Source: Candidatus Aegiribacteria sp. MLS_C (lineage in GTDB: Bacteria; Fermentibacterota; Fermentibacteria; Fermentibacterales; JCC-6). Taken from it: a DNA stretch of 64,000 nucleotides. Under the pieces are notes generated by a model, which saw nothing but the letters and a program-made list of their open reading frames with translations, had not been told where the DNA came from and made no database searches. Each line of letters opens with the position of its first letter. Positions within the stretch are counted from its first letter, which is position 1. The position numbers and the translations under genes were made by a program. Below, one piece after another: positions 18,300 through 26,587 of this stretch. The stretch covers positions 1 through 64,000 of the forward strand of contig LQBI01000001.1 of NCBI GenBank assembly GCA_002030045.1. Reading direction: 5' to 3'.

Positions 18300-18830
18300 A
18301 TGGATCACGGACTCATTATCTTCGATGCCGACGGCACTCTCAGGTACTGCAGCGTGGAGGGACAGCCGTGCCCCAACAGGGACGGGGAATGGGAGCTGTA
18401 TCCCGGTGTTGCGGAGAAGCTCTCGGAGTTCGAGTGGAGAGGCCCCGGTGAGGATGGAGGGACCGGGTACGGCATAGCGAGCAACCAGGGAGGGGTCGGA
18501 GCGGGCTACTTCAGTCTGGATACCGCCAGGGAACTGCTGGAGGACACTTTCCGGAGGGCATTCGGCTTCGATCCCGCTCCGGGAACCGTGCAGCTGTGTC
18601 CCCATCATCCCCGGAGCGGATGCGGCTGCCGCAAGCCTTCCCCGCTCATGATAAACAGGATAATAGACCTGTACGGCCTGGAACCCCGGGAAGTACTCTT
18701 CGTTGGTGACAGTGAGGACGACAGGGCGGCGGCGGATAACGCGGGCTGCGACTTCCAGTGGGCAAACAGGTTCTTCCGCAGGGAATCGGAGGGATCTCAT
18801 CCGGAAAACATCGAACCGGAACGACCTTGA
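18300..18830 (+). CDS. HAD-IIIA phosphatase, GmhB/HisB-like
   Basis: 176 residues. The catalytic motif DADGTL near the N-terminus (about residues 9-14) corresponds to DxDGTL. SNQGGVGAGYF is the second motif of the GmhB/HisB-N group. CPHHPRSGCGCRKP carries the Cys/His cluster that binds zinc in D-glycero-D-manno-heptose-1,7-bisphosphate 7-phosphatases. VGDSEDDRAAADNAG is the C-terminal Asp motif. A role in heptose or another sugar phosphate pathway is likely, but the substrate is not determined. GAGGGAAAG precedes the ATG. Confidence 0.82.
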   Translation: MDHGLIIFDADGTLRYCSVEGQPCPNRDGEWELYPGVAEKLSEFEWRGPGEDGGTGYGIASNQGGVGAGYFSLDTARELLEDTFRRAFGFDPAPGTVQLCPHHPRSGCGCRKPSPLMINRIIDLYGLEPREVLFVGDSEDDRAAADNAGCDFQWANRFFRRESEGSHPENIEPERP

Positions 18831-20564
18831 ATGACCCGATCCGGTCCGGCCGGGGCAGGTTGCGGTCACTCAGGTACGGACCGTCTTGACTCGATCGTAG
18901 TCTCCGTTTTCGACTGTCAGACCACGGGAGCAACCCCGGAGAGGGGAGACCTGCTGGAACTTGCCTGGGCAGTGCTGACGCCCGGCGGGGAAGGGCCGGT
19001 ACCGGTCCACGATTTCCTGGTGGCCCTCCCGGATGGCCGCAGAGTACCGGAGAAGATCTCCAGGCTGACGGGGATCAACGACGGAATGCTCACAGGGGCC
19101 ATAGACCCCGATGAGCTTGCTGAACTGGTAGGGCCGGTCATTGAGAACAGCATTCCCGTGGCGCATTTCTCATCCTTTGAGGAACGGTGGCTGGAACGGT
19201 TGCTGTCCCGGGTCCCCGGAGGCTGCTGCAGCGTGAACCTGCTGTGCACCAGGGAGATCGCCAGGAGGCTGCTGCCCGGGGTTCCCAGAAAGGGGATACG
19301 TGCCCTTTCCGGGTATTTCGGCCATACCCTGGGGGAGTGCAGGAGGGCGGGTGAGCATGTACTGGCCACCGTCAGTATCTGGCGCAGCCTGCTGGGAATA
19401 CTGGAGACCCGCGGCATAATCACCCTTGGAGGACTCCTCTCCCTCCTGGAGGAGCCCGTACCAAAGATGGAAGGCGGCTTCGTCTACAGGCTGTCCAGAG
19501 AGACCAGGCTCTCCCTTCCCGCATCTCCGGGCGTATACCGCTTCCTCTCCGCTTCCGGAGACCTTCTCTACGCAGGCAAGGCCACATCACTGAGACGGAG
19601 GGTGAACAGCTACTTCACCAGGAGGAAGGGCGCAGAGAGGACGCTGGAGCTGGTCACACAGATCCACGACATGGAGTACGATGAGTGCGCCACTCCACTG
19701 GAGGCGGCACTGCTGGAGTTCGAGATCATCGACGGGTCCGCTCCGGTCTACAACGTGGCGCTGAGGGACAGGGGAGCTGCCGTCCGCTTCCTCTCCGGGG
19801 AGCTGGACCGTCCGTCTGCCGAGGCCGACGAAGACCATCCGCGCGGTCCCGTTCTCTCCGGTTCCCCCGCCCTGCTCCTTCCGGCTTTGAGGGCTTCAAT
19901 TGCGGACGGCATTCCTCCGGCCCCGGCGGATATCGGGCTGGACTGCTCGCCCCCTGCACCCGGGGCCCTGGAGGAGGGCTTCGAAGCCTTCGCCGCCTCC
20001 CTTTCCCCGAAGGGGTTTCCTACGGCGCAGGATCTCCTGACCGCCGGATCGGGACTCTGGGAATCCATGAAGGGGGAAGAAGGGGAGCCCGATGCCGGGG
20101 GAGACGACGGCGGGGCCGAAGACGGTGCCGGCACGCTCCGTGAGCCCCGACGCGAAGTCATGAGTGCCGATGATGTGAGGAAGCATATGGAACGGCTGCT
20201 TGCCTTCGGCGTCAGGGACCTGCTCCGGGGTTCATGGTACATACTCCTCGGATGGTCGGGGCTGGTGTGGCGGCCGGGGACCGGCGGAAGGTCCAGGAGC
20301 CTCCGCTTCGACTGCGGTTTTGTGCGGGGAGCCGCCTGGCTTGAAGAGGGCGGACTCGAGGAGTGCATTGCCCCGGCACTCAATGAGGTCCCCTCCAGGC
20401 TGGAGAGGATGAGGCGAATGGGCGGCAGCTCCTACAGGAGGATACGCGTTCTGGATGGCGAGGTGCGCAGGCTGGCGGCCGGAGGCAGCCTGGAGGGGAT
20501 CTTGATTCCGGGCGGGCGAATGATGGATTTGATCGGGATCCGGCATCTGTACACAAGGTTATGA
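18831..20564 (+). CDS. DnaQ-like (DEDDh) domain with degenerate active site fused to GIY-YIG nuclease domain
   Basis: 577 residues, starting directly after the phosphatase stop. Residues about 20-200 have the DnaQ exonuclease fold: FDCQTTG, then LTGINDGML, then VAHFSSFEERWL, then CRRAGEHVLAT. Residues about 229-315 are a UvrC-type GIY-YIG domain (SPGVYRF, LLYAGKATSLRRRVNSYF, PLEAALLEFEII, PVYNVALRDRG) that keeps the Tyr, Gly, Lys, Arg and Glu positions. The C-terminal ~250 residues have no domain I recognise. The fusion itself is known in other bacteria, but the exonuclease metal ligands are altered here: Exo I reads DxQ (Q30), the Exo II Asp is Glu117, and the Exo III His is missing. Confidence 0.82.
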   Translation: MTRSGPAGAGCGHSGTDRLDSIVVSVFDCQTTGATPERGDLLELAWAVLTPGGEGPVPVHDFLVALPDGRRVPEKISRLTGINDGMLTGAIDPDELAELVGPVIENSIPVAHFSSFEERWLERLLSRVPGGCCSVNLLCTREIARRLLPGVPRKGIRALSGYFGHTLGECRRAGEHVLATVSIWRSLLGILETRGIITLGGLLSLLEEPVPKMEGGFVYRLSRETRLSLPASPGVYRFLSASGDLLYAGKATSLRRRVNSYFTRRKGAERTLELVTQIHDMEYDECATPLEAALLEFEIIDGSAPVYNVALRDRGAAVRFLSGELDRPSAEADEDHPRGPVLSGSPALLLPALRASIADGIPPAPADIGLDCSPPAPGALEEGFEAFAASLSPKGFPTAQDLLTAGSGLWESMKGEEGEPDAGGDDGGAEDGAGTLREPRREVMSADDVRKHMERLLAFGVRDLLRGSWYILLGWSGLVWRPGTGGRSRSLRFDCGFVRGAAWLEEGGLEECIAPALNEVPSRLERMRRMGGSSYRRIRVLDGEVRRLAAGGSLEGILIPGGRMMDLIGIRHLYTRL

Positions 20565-21733
20565 CGGCGTTGATCGAAAGGCAGTACACAATGAGAATAG
20601 CAGTTCTTGGAGGCGGGCTTGTGGGGGGTGCCATAGCCAGGGACCTGGCAGCGGGGGACGAGTTCGGAGTCAGGGTCTGCGACATTTCCTCCGGCACCCT
20701 CGAAAGGTTGACGGGAACGAGGGGGATAGAGACCCTTCGGGTCGACCTCTCCACGGATGAGGGGATGGACCGCGCCCTGGAGGACTGCGGCATGGCGGTG
20801 GGCGCTGTGCCGGGATCCATGGGGTTCGATACCGTCAGAAGAGTTCTGGAGCGGGGCCTGGATATCGTGGACATATCCTTCTTCCCGGAGGATTCCCTGG
20901 AGCTGGACGACCTGGCGGTGTCCGCGGGTGCCAGGTGCCTGGTGGATTTTGGGATAGCGCCGGGATGCAGCAACCTGGTATGCGGGAGGTGTGCTGAATC
21001 CTTCGGGGCAGTGAGCAGTTTTTCATGCATGGTGGGGGGACTCCCCGCCGAGAGGAGGCTCCCCTGGGAGTACCAGGCTCCATTTTCCCCCTCCGACGTG
21101 CTTGAGGAATACACCAGACCTGCCAGGATAGTCAGGGGCGGCAGGGTGGTGACCCTTCCCCCGCTGACCGAAACGGAGCTGGTGGACTTTCCGGAGGTGG
21201 GAACCCTGGAGGCATTCCTTACGGACGGACTGAGGAGCCTGCTTCGAGTGGAGGGAATACCGGAGATGGTCGAAAAGACCCTCCGCTACCCGGGCTACGT
21301 CGACCGGATTGAGCTTCTGAAGCGGACCGGCTTCCTGGACGGAGAACCGATCGACCTGTCATCGGGAAGTGTGTCCCCCCTGGAACTGACCTCGGAACTC
21401 CTGTTCAGGGCATGGAAACAGGCTTCGGGGGACAGGGACCTGACGGTGATGAGGATCCGGGTGGAGGGCACCGGGACAGACGGGAATGGTATAAGGAGGA
21501 CATGGGACCTGCTGGACAGGTACGATGCCGAAACCGGTACCAGCTCCATGGCCAGGACCACCGGCTACACCTGCACGGCAGGAGTGAGGCTGCTGGCGGG
21601 AGGAAGGTGGACCGGGCCGGGTGTGCACCCTCCCGAGGACGTGGGCAGGGACCGCGAGTGCTTCGATTTCGTGATGGAACATCTGTATAGACGGGGAGTG
21701 AGGTTCAGGACCGCCGAGGAGAGTACCGGCTGA
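20561..21733 (+). CDS. Saccharopine dehydrogenase / lysine 6-dehydrogenase-like oxidoreductase
   Basis: 390 residues from the ATG at 20561, overlapping the previous stop (ATGA); the ATG at 20591 (AAAGG ten bases before it) is an equally good start and would begin directly at the Rossmann fold. MRIAVLGGGLVGGAIARDLA is the NAD(P)-binding loop, and VDFGIAPGCSNLVCGR and LPWEYQAPFSPSDVLEEYT follow the saccharopine dehydrogenase/Lys6DH family. It would oxidise or form a C-N bond on an amino acid such as lysine; the exact substrate is unknown. No other lysine-degradation genes are nearby. Confidence 0.78.
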   Translation: MTALIERQYTMRIAVLGGGLVGGAIARDLAAGDEFGVRVCDISSGTLERLTGTRGIETLRVDLSTDEGMDRALEDCGMAVGAVPGSMGFDTVRRVLERGLDIVDISFFPEDSLELDDLAVSAGARCLVDFGIAPGCSNLVCGRCAESFGAVSSFSCMVGGLPAERRLPWEYQAPFSPSDVLEEYTRPARIVRGGRVVTLPPLTETELVDFPEVGTLEAFLTDGLRSLLRVEGIPEMVEKTLRYPGYVDRIELLKRTGFLDGEPIDLSSGSVSPLELTSELLFRAWKQASGDRDLTVMRIRVEGTGTDGNGIRRTWDLLDRYDAETGTSSMARTTGYTCTAGVRLLAGGRWTGPGVHPPEDVGRDRECFDFVMEHLYRRGVRFRTAEESTG

Positions 21734-21745
21734 GCCGTGACCGGT

Positions 21746-22672
21746 TCAGCGTATCTTGTTCTCCAGTTCCTGTATCTCGTACTTCGCGTTGGACCGTATC
21801 TCCTCCAGGGCCTCCAGCAGGTCGCGGTTGTAGTCCTCGCTGAGCTGCTCGTAGGGCTGTAGCGTCGTCCGGTTAAGGAAGGGTCCGAAGGCGAGTTCGA
21901 CCCCCAGGCTGAACTTGGGGTTATGCATCACGTCCGTGAGGTCCCTTTCGCTCGCGAACATCTGTTCGAATTCCGAGAGACCGCCCAGGAAACTGACGGT
22001 GCCGTTGAGCTGGTATTCGGCGCCGAAGTTTGCATCCCTCCCGTCCCATTCCAGGATAAGCGAAAGCTCCGGCACAGGGTGGTAGTCCATTCCCGCGAAG
22101 AGTCCCCTGAAGGGGTTGGACATCCTGCCGTCGGATATCTCGTCCTCGCCCTGACGGAACCTGCCCGTGCCGTATCCAAGGTGCAGACATACCGGTATTC
22201 CCGAGAAGTAGTCGAGGCTCTTGGTCATGACCAGGTATAGGGAGAAGTTCTGCGATTCCTGGTAGTCGTAGAGACTGTCCCTGTCGTCGCGGAAGAACTC
22301 GTAGTCCTCTTCGCCTGTGATGTTCTGACATCCCGCCGCCAGGCCCGGCGTGGTTATGCTCTCCCTGAGCACAAGGAACTTGACGTTGCCGGAAATGCCG
22401 GCCTCTCCCAGCCACGTAATGCCCAGCTGGCCCCTGTTGAAAAGTCCCACCTCCAGGTGGCCGGCCACTGCGAAGTCGCTTTCAGAGGAACTGTCGGCCC
22501 TCTCGTATCCGAAGGCCGTGAAGGAGCCGCCCAGAACTGCCTCGGTGTGGTGCAGGACCGATGCCGTGGGAATGTCCATGAGGCCTGGTCTCGAAAAGGG
22601 CAGGGAGCCTCCCTCGAGCAGCGACCCGCATGTCAGCGGAACAGAGATAAGTACGAAGAGGACATGTCTCAT
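21746..22672 (-). CDS. Secreted/outer-membrane protein of unknown function
   Basis: 308 residues from the ATG at 22672 preceded by GGAGGTG; a longer frame to 22723 adds an unlikely N-terminus. There is a signal peptide (MRHVLFVLISVPLTCGSL). The mature protein starts with FSRPGLMDIPTASVL, which recalls the N-terminus of YjbH-like and related outer-membrane proteins. It continues with alternating strands and glycines (LHLGYGTGRF, LFAGMDYHP) and ends in a ~50-residue charged helix (YEQLSEDYNRDLLEALEEIR). I recognise no specific family. It is the last of four minus-strand reading frames behind TetR. Confidence 0.55.
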   Translation of the reverse strand: MRHVLFVLISVPLTCGSLLEGGSLPFSRPGLMDIPTASVLHHTEAVLGGSFTAFGYERADSSSESDFAVAGHLEVGLFNRGQLGITWLGEAGISGNVKFLVLRESITTPGLAAGCQNITGEEDYEFFRDDRDSLYDYQESQNFSLYLVMTKSLDYFSGIPVCLHLGYGTGRFRQGEDEISDGRMSNPFRGLFAGMDYHPVPELSLILEWDGRDANFGAEYQLNGTVSFLGGLSEFEQMFASERDLTDVMHNPKFSLGVELAFGPFLNRTTLQPYEQLSEDYNRDLLEALEEIRSNAKYEIQELENKIR

Positions 22673-22742
22673 ATGGCACCTCCAGGCAAACAGGAAGATA
22701 AGGCTGCCAGAAACGCCGTGCAATACCCGGGGGAGGTCAGCC

Positions 22743-22916
22743 TCAGAAGTAGTAGGCGGCCCTGGCGTAGAAGAGGGAGGGCCAGCCGCCGAACTCGGAA
22801 ACGGTCACGCCTCCCGATCCCGGACCCTGGCCCTGACCCGGGTTTGAGCCGCACTGAAGGGCAGTGTTCTGTCCGGTGTCGTGCTCTTCAGAGAGCGAGA
22901 GGTATGACGAGGGACC
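22743..22916 (-). pseudogene. Tail of a lost beta-barrel gene, in frame behind the LolA-like stop
   Basis: Directly after the TAG (22917-22919) that ends the LolA-like gene, the same frame stays open for 57 codons to a TGA at 22743-22745. The translation contains LSLSEEHDTGQNTAL, then a Gly/Pro-rich stretch, and ends WPSLFYARAAYYF, with the aromatic final residue typical of outer-membrane barrels. No ATG, GTG or TTG with a ribosome-binding site starts it. It looks like the 3' end of a gene whose front was deleted. Readthrough of the TAG is possible but less likely. Confidence 0.5.
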
Positions 22917-23528
22917 CTAAAGGTTCACCATGGCGGATGAAGAGACGGTCCTTATGAGGTCGCCGCTGCCGTCGAAGTACTTCTCCCAGACTGGCAGGAG
23001 GCTTTCTTCCGATACGGCGACGACTATCGACGACCAGGTGACCGCTGTGGACTGCCTGGGCACCAGCTCCAGGTACAGGGCGTCCCCGTCAGCTCCCCCA
23101 GGAACGGCCGGATCCGGCAGGTAGCTCCATGTGTAATCCTCCGCATAGGTTATCTCCCGGACTATATCGTTATTGGTGATGTCAGAACCCATCCATGAAC
23201 CAGACATCATGGATGGAGGCACCCTTACGGTGCTGTTGGTGTTAGGAAGGTAGTTCCACATCTGGTCGCCTATCCTGAGAGTGGCCATTCCCGCCTCGCG
23301 GGCAGGCGGGACGATCACTATGAATGTCTTGTCCGTCCCCCGGGACCAGGCCTTCATCTCCATGGTCCTGGTCCAGTTCGGGGTTTCCACGGTCATTGTC
23401 ATCTCCGAGTAGCTGTCATTGCTCCTGTACAGCTGGTCCAGGCGGCTGACCAGATCTTCGATCTCCGGTCTTTCCCCTGAGACTGCCGGGCCCAGTAGCA
23501 GCAGGAGTGCCGGGCAGGCCCGACCCAA
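22917..23528 (-). CDS. LolA-like outer-membrane lipoprotein-sorting protein, C-terminally truncated
   Basis: 203 residues from a TTG at 23528, three bases after the TetR stop. A short signal peptide (RACPALLLLLGPAVSG) precedes the LolA-like fold: IEDLVSRLDQLYRSNDSYSEM, MEMKAWSRGTDKTFI, PPAREAGMATLRIGDQMWNYLP. These match the 'outer membrane lipoprotein-sorting protein' family that often accompanies TetR and MMPL/RND-type lipid exporters. Members usually have about 250 residues with a GGR.xP segment near the end; this protein stops at SSSAMVNL after the YFDGSGDLIRT strand, so about 45 residues are missing. The gene is probably damaged. Confidence 0.68.
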   Translation of the reverse strand: MGRACPALLLLLGPAVSGERPEIEDLVSRLDQLYRSNDSYSEMTMTVETPNWTRTMEMKAWSRGTDKTFIVIVPPAREAGMATLRIGDQMWNYLPNTNSTVRVPPSMMSGSWMGSDITNNDIVREITYAEDYTWSYLPDPAVPGGADGDALYLELVPRQSTAVTWSSIVVAVSEESLLPVWEKYFDGSGDLIRTVSSSAMVNL

Positions 23529-23531
23529 GTC

Positions 23532-24149
23532 CTATAAGCTGTCTCCCTTCGGTTCCAGTCCGGTGTAGAGAGTCCTCAGCATTCCACGTACGGATCCCGT
23601 CATATGATGAGCCGTGAAGCGTGGATCCGCCGCGTACCGGATCATCGATGTCGTGAGTATTCCGTAGATGACCAGCGCCGCCATGGCCGGGTCCAGGTCT
23701 CTCCTCAGCCTTCCGGTACCCGCGAGGTCCTCCAGAAGGCGGGTCAGCGCCCCCACCATTGTGGCGCCCTGCCCGAGTAATTCGCTTCCGGCTGCTTCGT
23801 GGCTTACGCCTGCGGTTTCCCTCAGCAGTTCGCGAAGCAGCTCATTCGAACAGCGCGAGATGATCCCGATGGAACTCTCCGCGAATCTGGTGATGGCTTC
23901 GAGCCCCGATTCCGAAGGCATTACGCTGAAGCCACCCTCCAGGGCTCCGGACATGTCCATTCCCGCGACGGCCAGCATGAGGGAGCTCTTCGATTCGAAG
24001 TAGTTGTAGATTGTCCCCACGGCCACTCCGGCCTTCTCAGCCACCGCCTGGACTTTGGTTCCGCCGTAGCCCAGCCGGAAGAACAGCTCCCCGGCCGCTT
24101 CGAGGATCGCACGTCCGGACCTTTCCTTCTTCGTGTCCCTGAGTCCCAT
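23532..24149 (-). CDS. TetR/AcrR-family transcriptional regulator
   Basis: 205 residues. The N-terminal helix-turn-helix is clear (AILEAAGELFFRLGYGGTKVQ, then AEKAGVAVGTIYNYFESK, about residues 14-60). The rest is a helical ligand domain with no diagnostic motif. It heads a minus-strand operon with the LolA-like gene. TTGGAGG precedes the ATG, and a promoter with an inverted repeat lies upstream. It probably represses its own operon, whose transporter part seems to be lost. Confidence 0.9.
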   Translation of the reverse strand: MGLRDTKKERSGRAILEAAGELFFRLGYGGTKVQAVAEKAGVAVGTIYNYFESKSSLMLAVAGMDMSGALEGGFSVMPSESGLEAITRFAESSIGIISRCSNELLRELLRETAGVSHEAAGSELLGQGATMVGALTRLLEDLAGTGRLRRDLDPAMAALVIYGILTTSMIRYAADPRFTAHHMTGSVRGMLRTLYTGLEPKGDSL

Positions 24150-24164
24150 GGATGGCCTCCAATT

Positions 24165-24195
24165 ATGAATCCGCTCAATTATATACTCAGTTCAT
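24165..24195 (-). promoter_or_regulatory. Promoter -10 and candidate operator of the second TetR gene
   Basis: On the minus strand TATAAT lies at 24183-24178. It is bracketed by the inverted arms ATGAA (24165-24169) and TTCAT (24191-24195). The stretch is markedly AT-rich against the GC-rich surroundings. A -35 element is not convincing. Confidence 0.45.
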
Positions 24196-24227
24196 ATTGT
24201 GACGGACACACTGCGCCTGCCGGGGCT

Positions 24228-24257
24228 GTGACGGGTCACCGGCCGCAAGAGTATACT
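24228..24257 (+). promoter_or_regulatory. Promoter of the GT4-aspartokinase-UppP-TPR operon
   Basis: GTGACG (24228-24233, four of six matches to TTGACA) and TATACT (24252-24257, five of six) are separated by 18 bases. The predicted start is about 40 bases before the ATG at 24304. Confidence 0.5.
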
Positions 24258-24303
24258 TGTAGGTCGAGCGGGGTAGTGTCCCGATCATTACGAAGGGCTG
24301 TGT

Positions 24304-25392
24304 ATGACCGGCAGGATACTCTTCATAATGCTTGGCAAGAGGGACTTCGTGTCAGGCGGCTACATCTTCAACTTCCGCATGGTCGAGATGCTGAGGGAGA
24401 CCGGCTTCGACGTCGAGGTGGTCCATTACAGGTCCGTCCCCAGGGGAATAACTGGCAGCTGGATCGATTCCTCGAGGTACGTGAGGAGCAGGGCGGCGGA
24501 ATACGGTCCCGACCTCATCATCATCGGCAAGAGCTACCAGTACGTCCCTCTCCTCCGACTGTCCCGGCTCTCGCGAAGGACGCCCGTCCTCTACCTCATG
24601 CACCACCTGGAGTGGACGGATTCCGGGAACAGGGTCCGGTCCCGGCTCTACAGGAAGTACGTTGGCTGGCTGCTGGGAATGGCGGACAGGGTCTGGTCCA
24701 ACAGCGGGAATACCGCCTCGGCCCTGAAGGGAATGGGAATACCGGAGGGGAGGATCAGGGTCATCAGCCCCGGTTTCGAGAAGACCGGGGAACCACCCCC
24801 CGACCGAGGCGGCAGGGAAGGACCGGTCAGGCTCCTCAGCGTGGGCAGCATCTCCAGGCGCAAGGACCAGGAAACCCTCCTTCGGGCCTGTCATCTCCTT
24901 GACGGCGAAGACTTCCTGCTGGAACTCGCTGGAAGCACCTCATCGGAACCATCATACGCCAGGTCGATAGAGAAGCTGGCTGAAGAACTCGGGCTGGGAT
25001 CCAGGACCGAGATATCCGGCAGTCTCGATCCGGAGAGGCTGCGGGAGGCCTACCGGCGGGCCGATATCCTGGTGCATACGGCCTCCTGGGAGGCCTTCGG
25101 CATGTCGATACTGGAGGGCATGTGGCAGGGACTGCCCGTGGTTGCCACGGACGTGGCTGGCATCCCGGAGCTTGTGGCGGACGGCGATAACGGTATACTC
25201 GTACCCCCGGGGGAACCCGGAATGCTGGCGGAAGCCCTGAGGAAGCTGATTTTCGATCCCGGCCTGAGGGCCTCCATGGGAACCCGAAGCAGGGAGATCG
25301 CCGGCGGCATGAACGACTGGGATGGTACCGATGCCGGTTTCCTGGAACTGGTGGAGGAATGCATCGCGCTTGGCGCTCAACGAGGGGGCTGA
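24304..25392 (+). CDS. GT4-family glycosyltransferase
   Basis: 362 residues with a GT-B fold. The N-terminal acceptor domain is about 1-165. The donor domain begins at RLLSVGSISRRKDQETLLRA and includes ADILVHTASWEAFGMSILEG, the E-x7-E-type motif of GT4 retaining enzymes, followed by GLPVVATDVAGIPELV. It would add a hexose from a nucleotide sugar, at the cytoplasmic membrane, to a lipid-linked or glycan acceptor. It is the first gene of a tight operon that also holds the undecaprenyl-pyrophosphate recycling enzyme, which suggests work on an undecaprenyl-linked glycan. The donor cannot be told. Confidence 0.88.
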   Translation: MTGRILFIMLGKRDFVSGGYIFNFRMVEMLRETGFDVEVVHYRSVPRGITGSWIDSSRYVRSRAAEYGPDLIIIGKSYQYVPLLRLSRLSRRTPVLYLMHHLEWTDSGNRVRSRLYRKYVGWLLGMADRVWSNSGNTASALKGMGIPEGRIRVISPGFEKTGEPPPDRGGREGPVRLLSVGSISRRKDQETLLRACHLLDGEDFLLELAGSTSSEPSYARSIEKLAEELGLGSRTEISGSLDPERLREAYRRADILVHTASWEAFGMSILEGMWQGLPVVATDVAGIPELVADGDNGILVPPGEPGMLAEALRKLIFDPGLRASMGTRSREIAGGMNDWDGTDAGFLELVEECIALGAQRGG

Positions 25393-25399
25393 TCTGAAG

Positions 25400-26587
25400 A
25401 TGGAACTCTGCGTCATGAAGTTCGGGGGAACCTGCCTGGGGTCGGCGGAAGACCGCGATAGGTCCGCCGACCTGTGCATTTCCGAGCTGGCTGAATGCGA
25501 CAGGGCCGTGGTGGTCGTCTCCGCCATGGGAAGGGAGGGGGATCCCTACTCTACTGATACCCTGCTGGGTATGGTGAACGACCCCCCTGCCGGGGAGAAA
25601 TCCTGCCTGCTTGCCTGCGGTGAGGTCCTGGCCGCCTCCGTGTTCGCCGATGTCCTCCGGAGGCGGGGAGTTGAAGCGGTGTCCGTCACCGGCTGGAACG
25701 CCGGGCTCAGGACCGATGACCGGGACTGCGGCGCCGACCTGGAGTCCGTGGAGACCGGGTTCCTGAGACAGGCCCTGGAGAAGAACAGATGCGTGGTGGT
25801 GGCGGGTTTCCAGGGGATGAGCAGCAGCGGCAGGGTATCCACACTGGGTCGCGGAGGCAGCGACGTCACAGCGGCGGCCATAGCGGTGGCCCTCGATGCA
25901 CGTGAGCTGCTCCTGTTCAAGAAGACGGACTCGGTATACACGGCGGACCCCGAGAAGGTGCCGGCAGCGCTGAAGGTGGAGAGGATAGCGTCAGAGGACC
26001 TGAGGCAGCTGGCCTGGCAGGGAGCGGGGATAGTCCATCCCAGGGCATCGGAGATAGCGGGAGACTCCGGTCTGAGAATAACGGTCAAGTCCCATGACTC
26101 GGGGAACAGGGTGACGGTGATCGAGCCCTTCGTCCTCCGCAGCGGAAGGTACATCACCGGGGTCGCCTCGGGTCCCGACGCGGCGCAGTTCAGAATAACG
26201 TGTGGGGACGGTTCGCCCTTCCACGAGTTCTATGCCCGGTCCTTCGGTCTCGTGGCCGATGCCGGGGTCTCGATGGACATGTTCAGCGTCCTTGAAGGTA
26301 CCGCTCTGTTCACCGTGCCCCTGCAGGATTCGGGAACGGTGAAGGCTACGCTGGACAGGAACGGTATTCTCTTCTCCACCTTATCCCCCTGTTCCAAGGT
26401 GTCCATAGTCGGCGCCGGCATGCACGGCATGAGGGGCGTGATGGCCCGGTTCTCATCCGCGCTTCACCTTGCCGGGATCGAAATGCTCCAGACCGTAGAC
26501 TCCCATGCGACCATTTCCGCCCTGGTTCGCATGGAAGACAGGGACGATGCCCTGAGGGCACTCCACAGGGAATTCCTGGAAGAATGA
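25400..26587 (+). CDS. lysC: Aspartate kinase with C-terminal ACT domains
   Basis: 395 residues from the ATG at 25400, eight bases after the GT4 stop; frames extending upstream lie in GT4. Phosphorylates aspartate, the entry step to lysine, threonine, methionine and diaminopimelate. The kinase domain shows KFGGTCLGS near the start, VVAGFQGMSSSGRVSTLGRGGSD, and FKKTDSVYTADP. Two ACT-like regulatory repeats fill about 270-395 (DMFSVLEGTALFTV; VSIVGAGMHGMRGVMARF). The usual KFGGTS motif reads KFGGTC here. The C-terminal length fits a monofunctional, feedback-sensitive enzyme. Its place between glycan genes is unusual. Confidence 0.87.
   Translation: MELCVMKFGGTCLGSAEDRDRSADLCISELAECDRAVVVVSAMGREGDPYSTDTLLGMVNDPPAGEKSCLLACGEVLAASVFADVLRRRGVEAVSVTGWNAGLRTDDRDCGADLESVETGFLRQALEKNRCVVVAGFQGMSSSGRVSTLGRGGSDVTAAAIAVALDARELLLFKKTDSVYTADPEKVPAALKVERIASEDLRQLAWQGAGIVHPRASEIAGDSGLRITVKSHDSGNRVTVIEPFVLRSGRYITGVASGPDAAQFRITCGDGSPFHEFYARSFGLVADAGVSMDMFSVLEGTALFTVPLQDSGTVKATLDRNGILFSTLSPCSKVSIVGAGMHGMRGVMARFSSALHLAGIEMLQTVDSHATISALVRMEDRDDALRALHREFLEE

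Noticed and set aside
22743-22919. Programmed TAG readthrough or pyrrolysine insertion
   Set aside because: The sequence after the stop does not match the missing LolA end, and no pyl genes or special RNA element is visible, so a deletion scar is simpler. Kept as an alternative in the findings.
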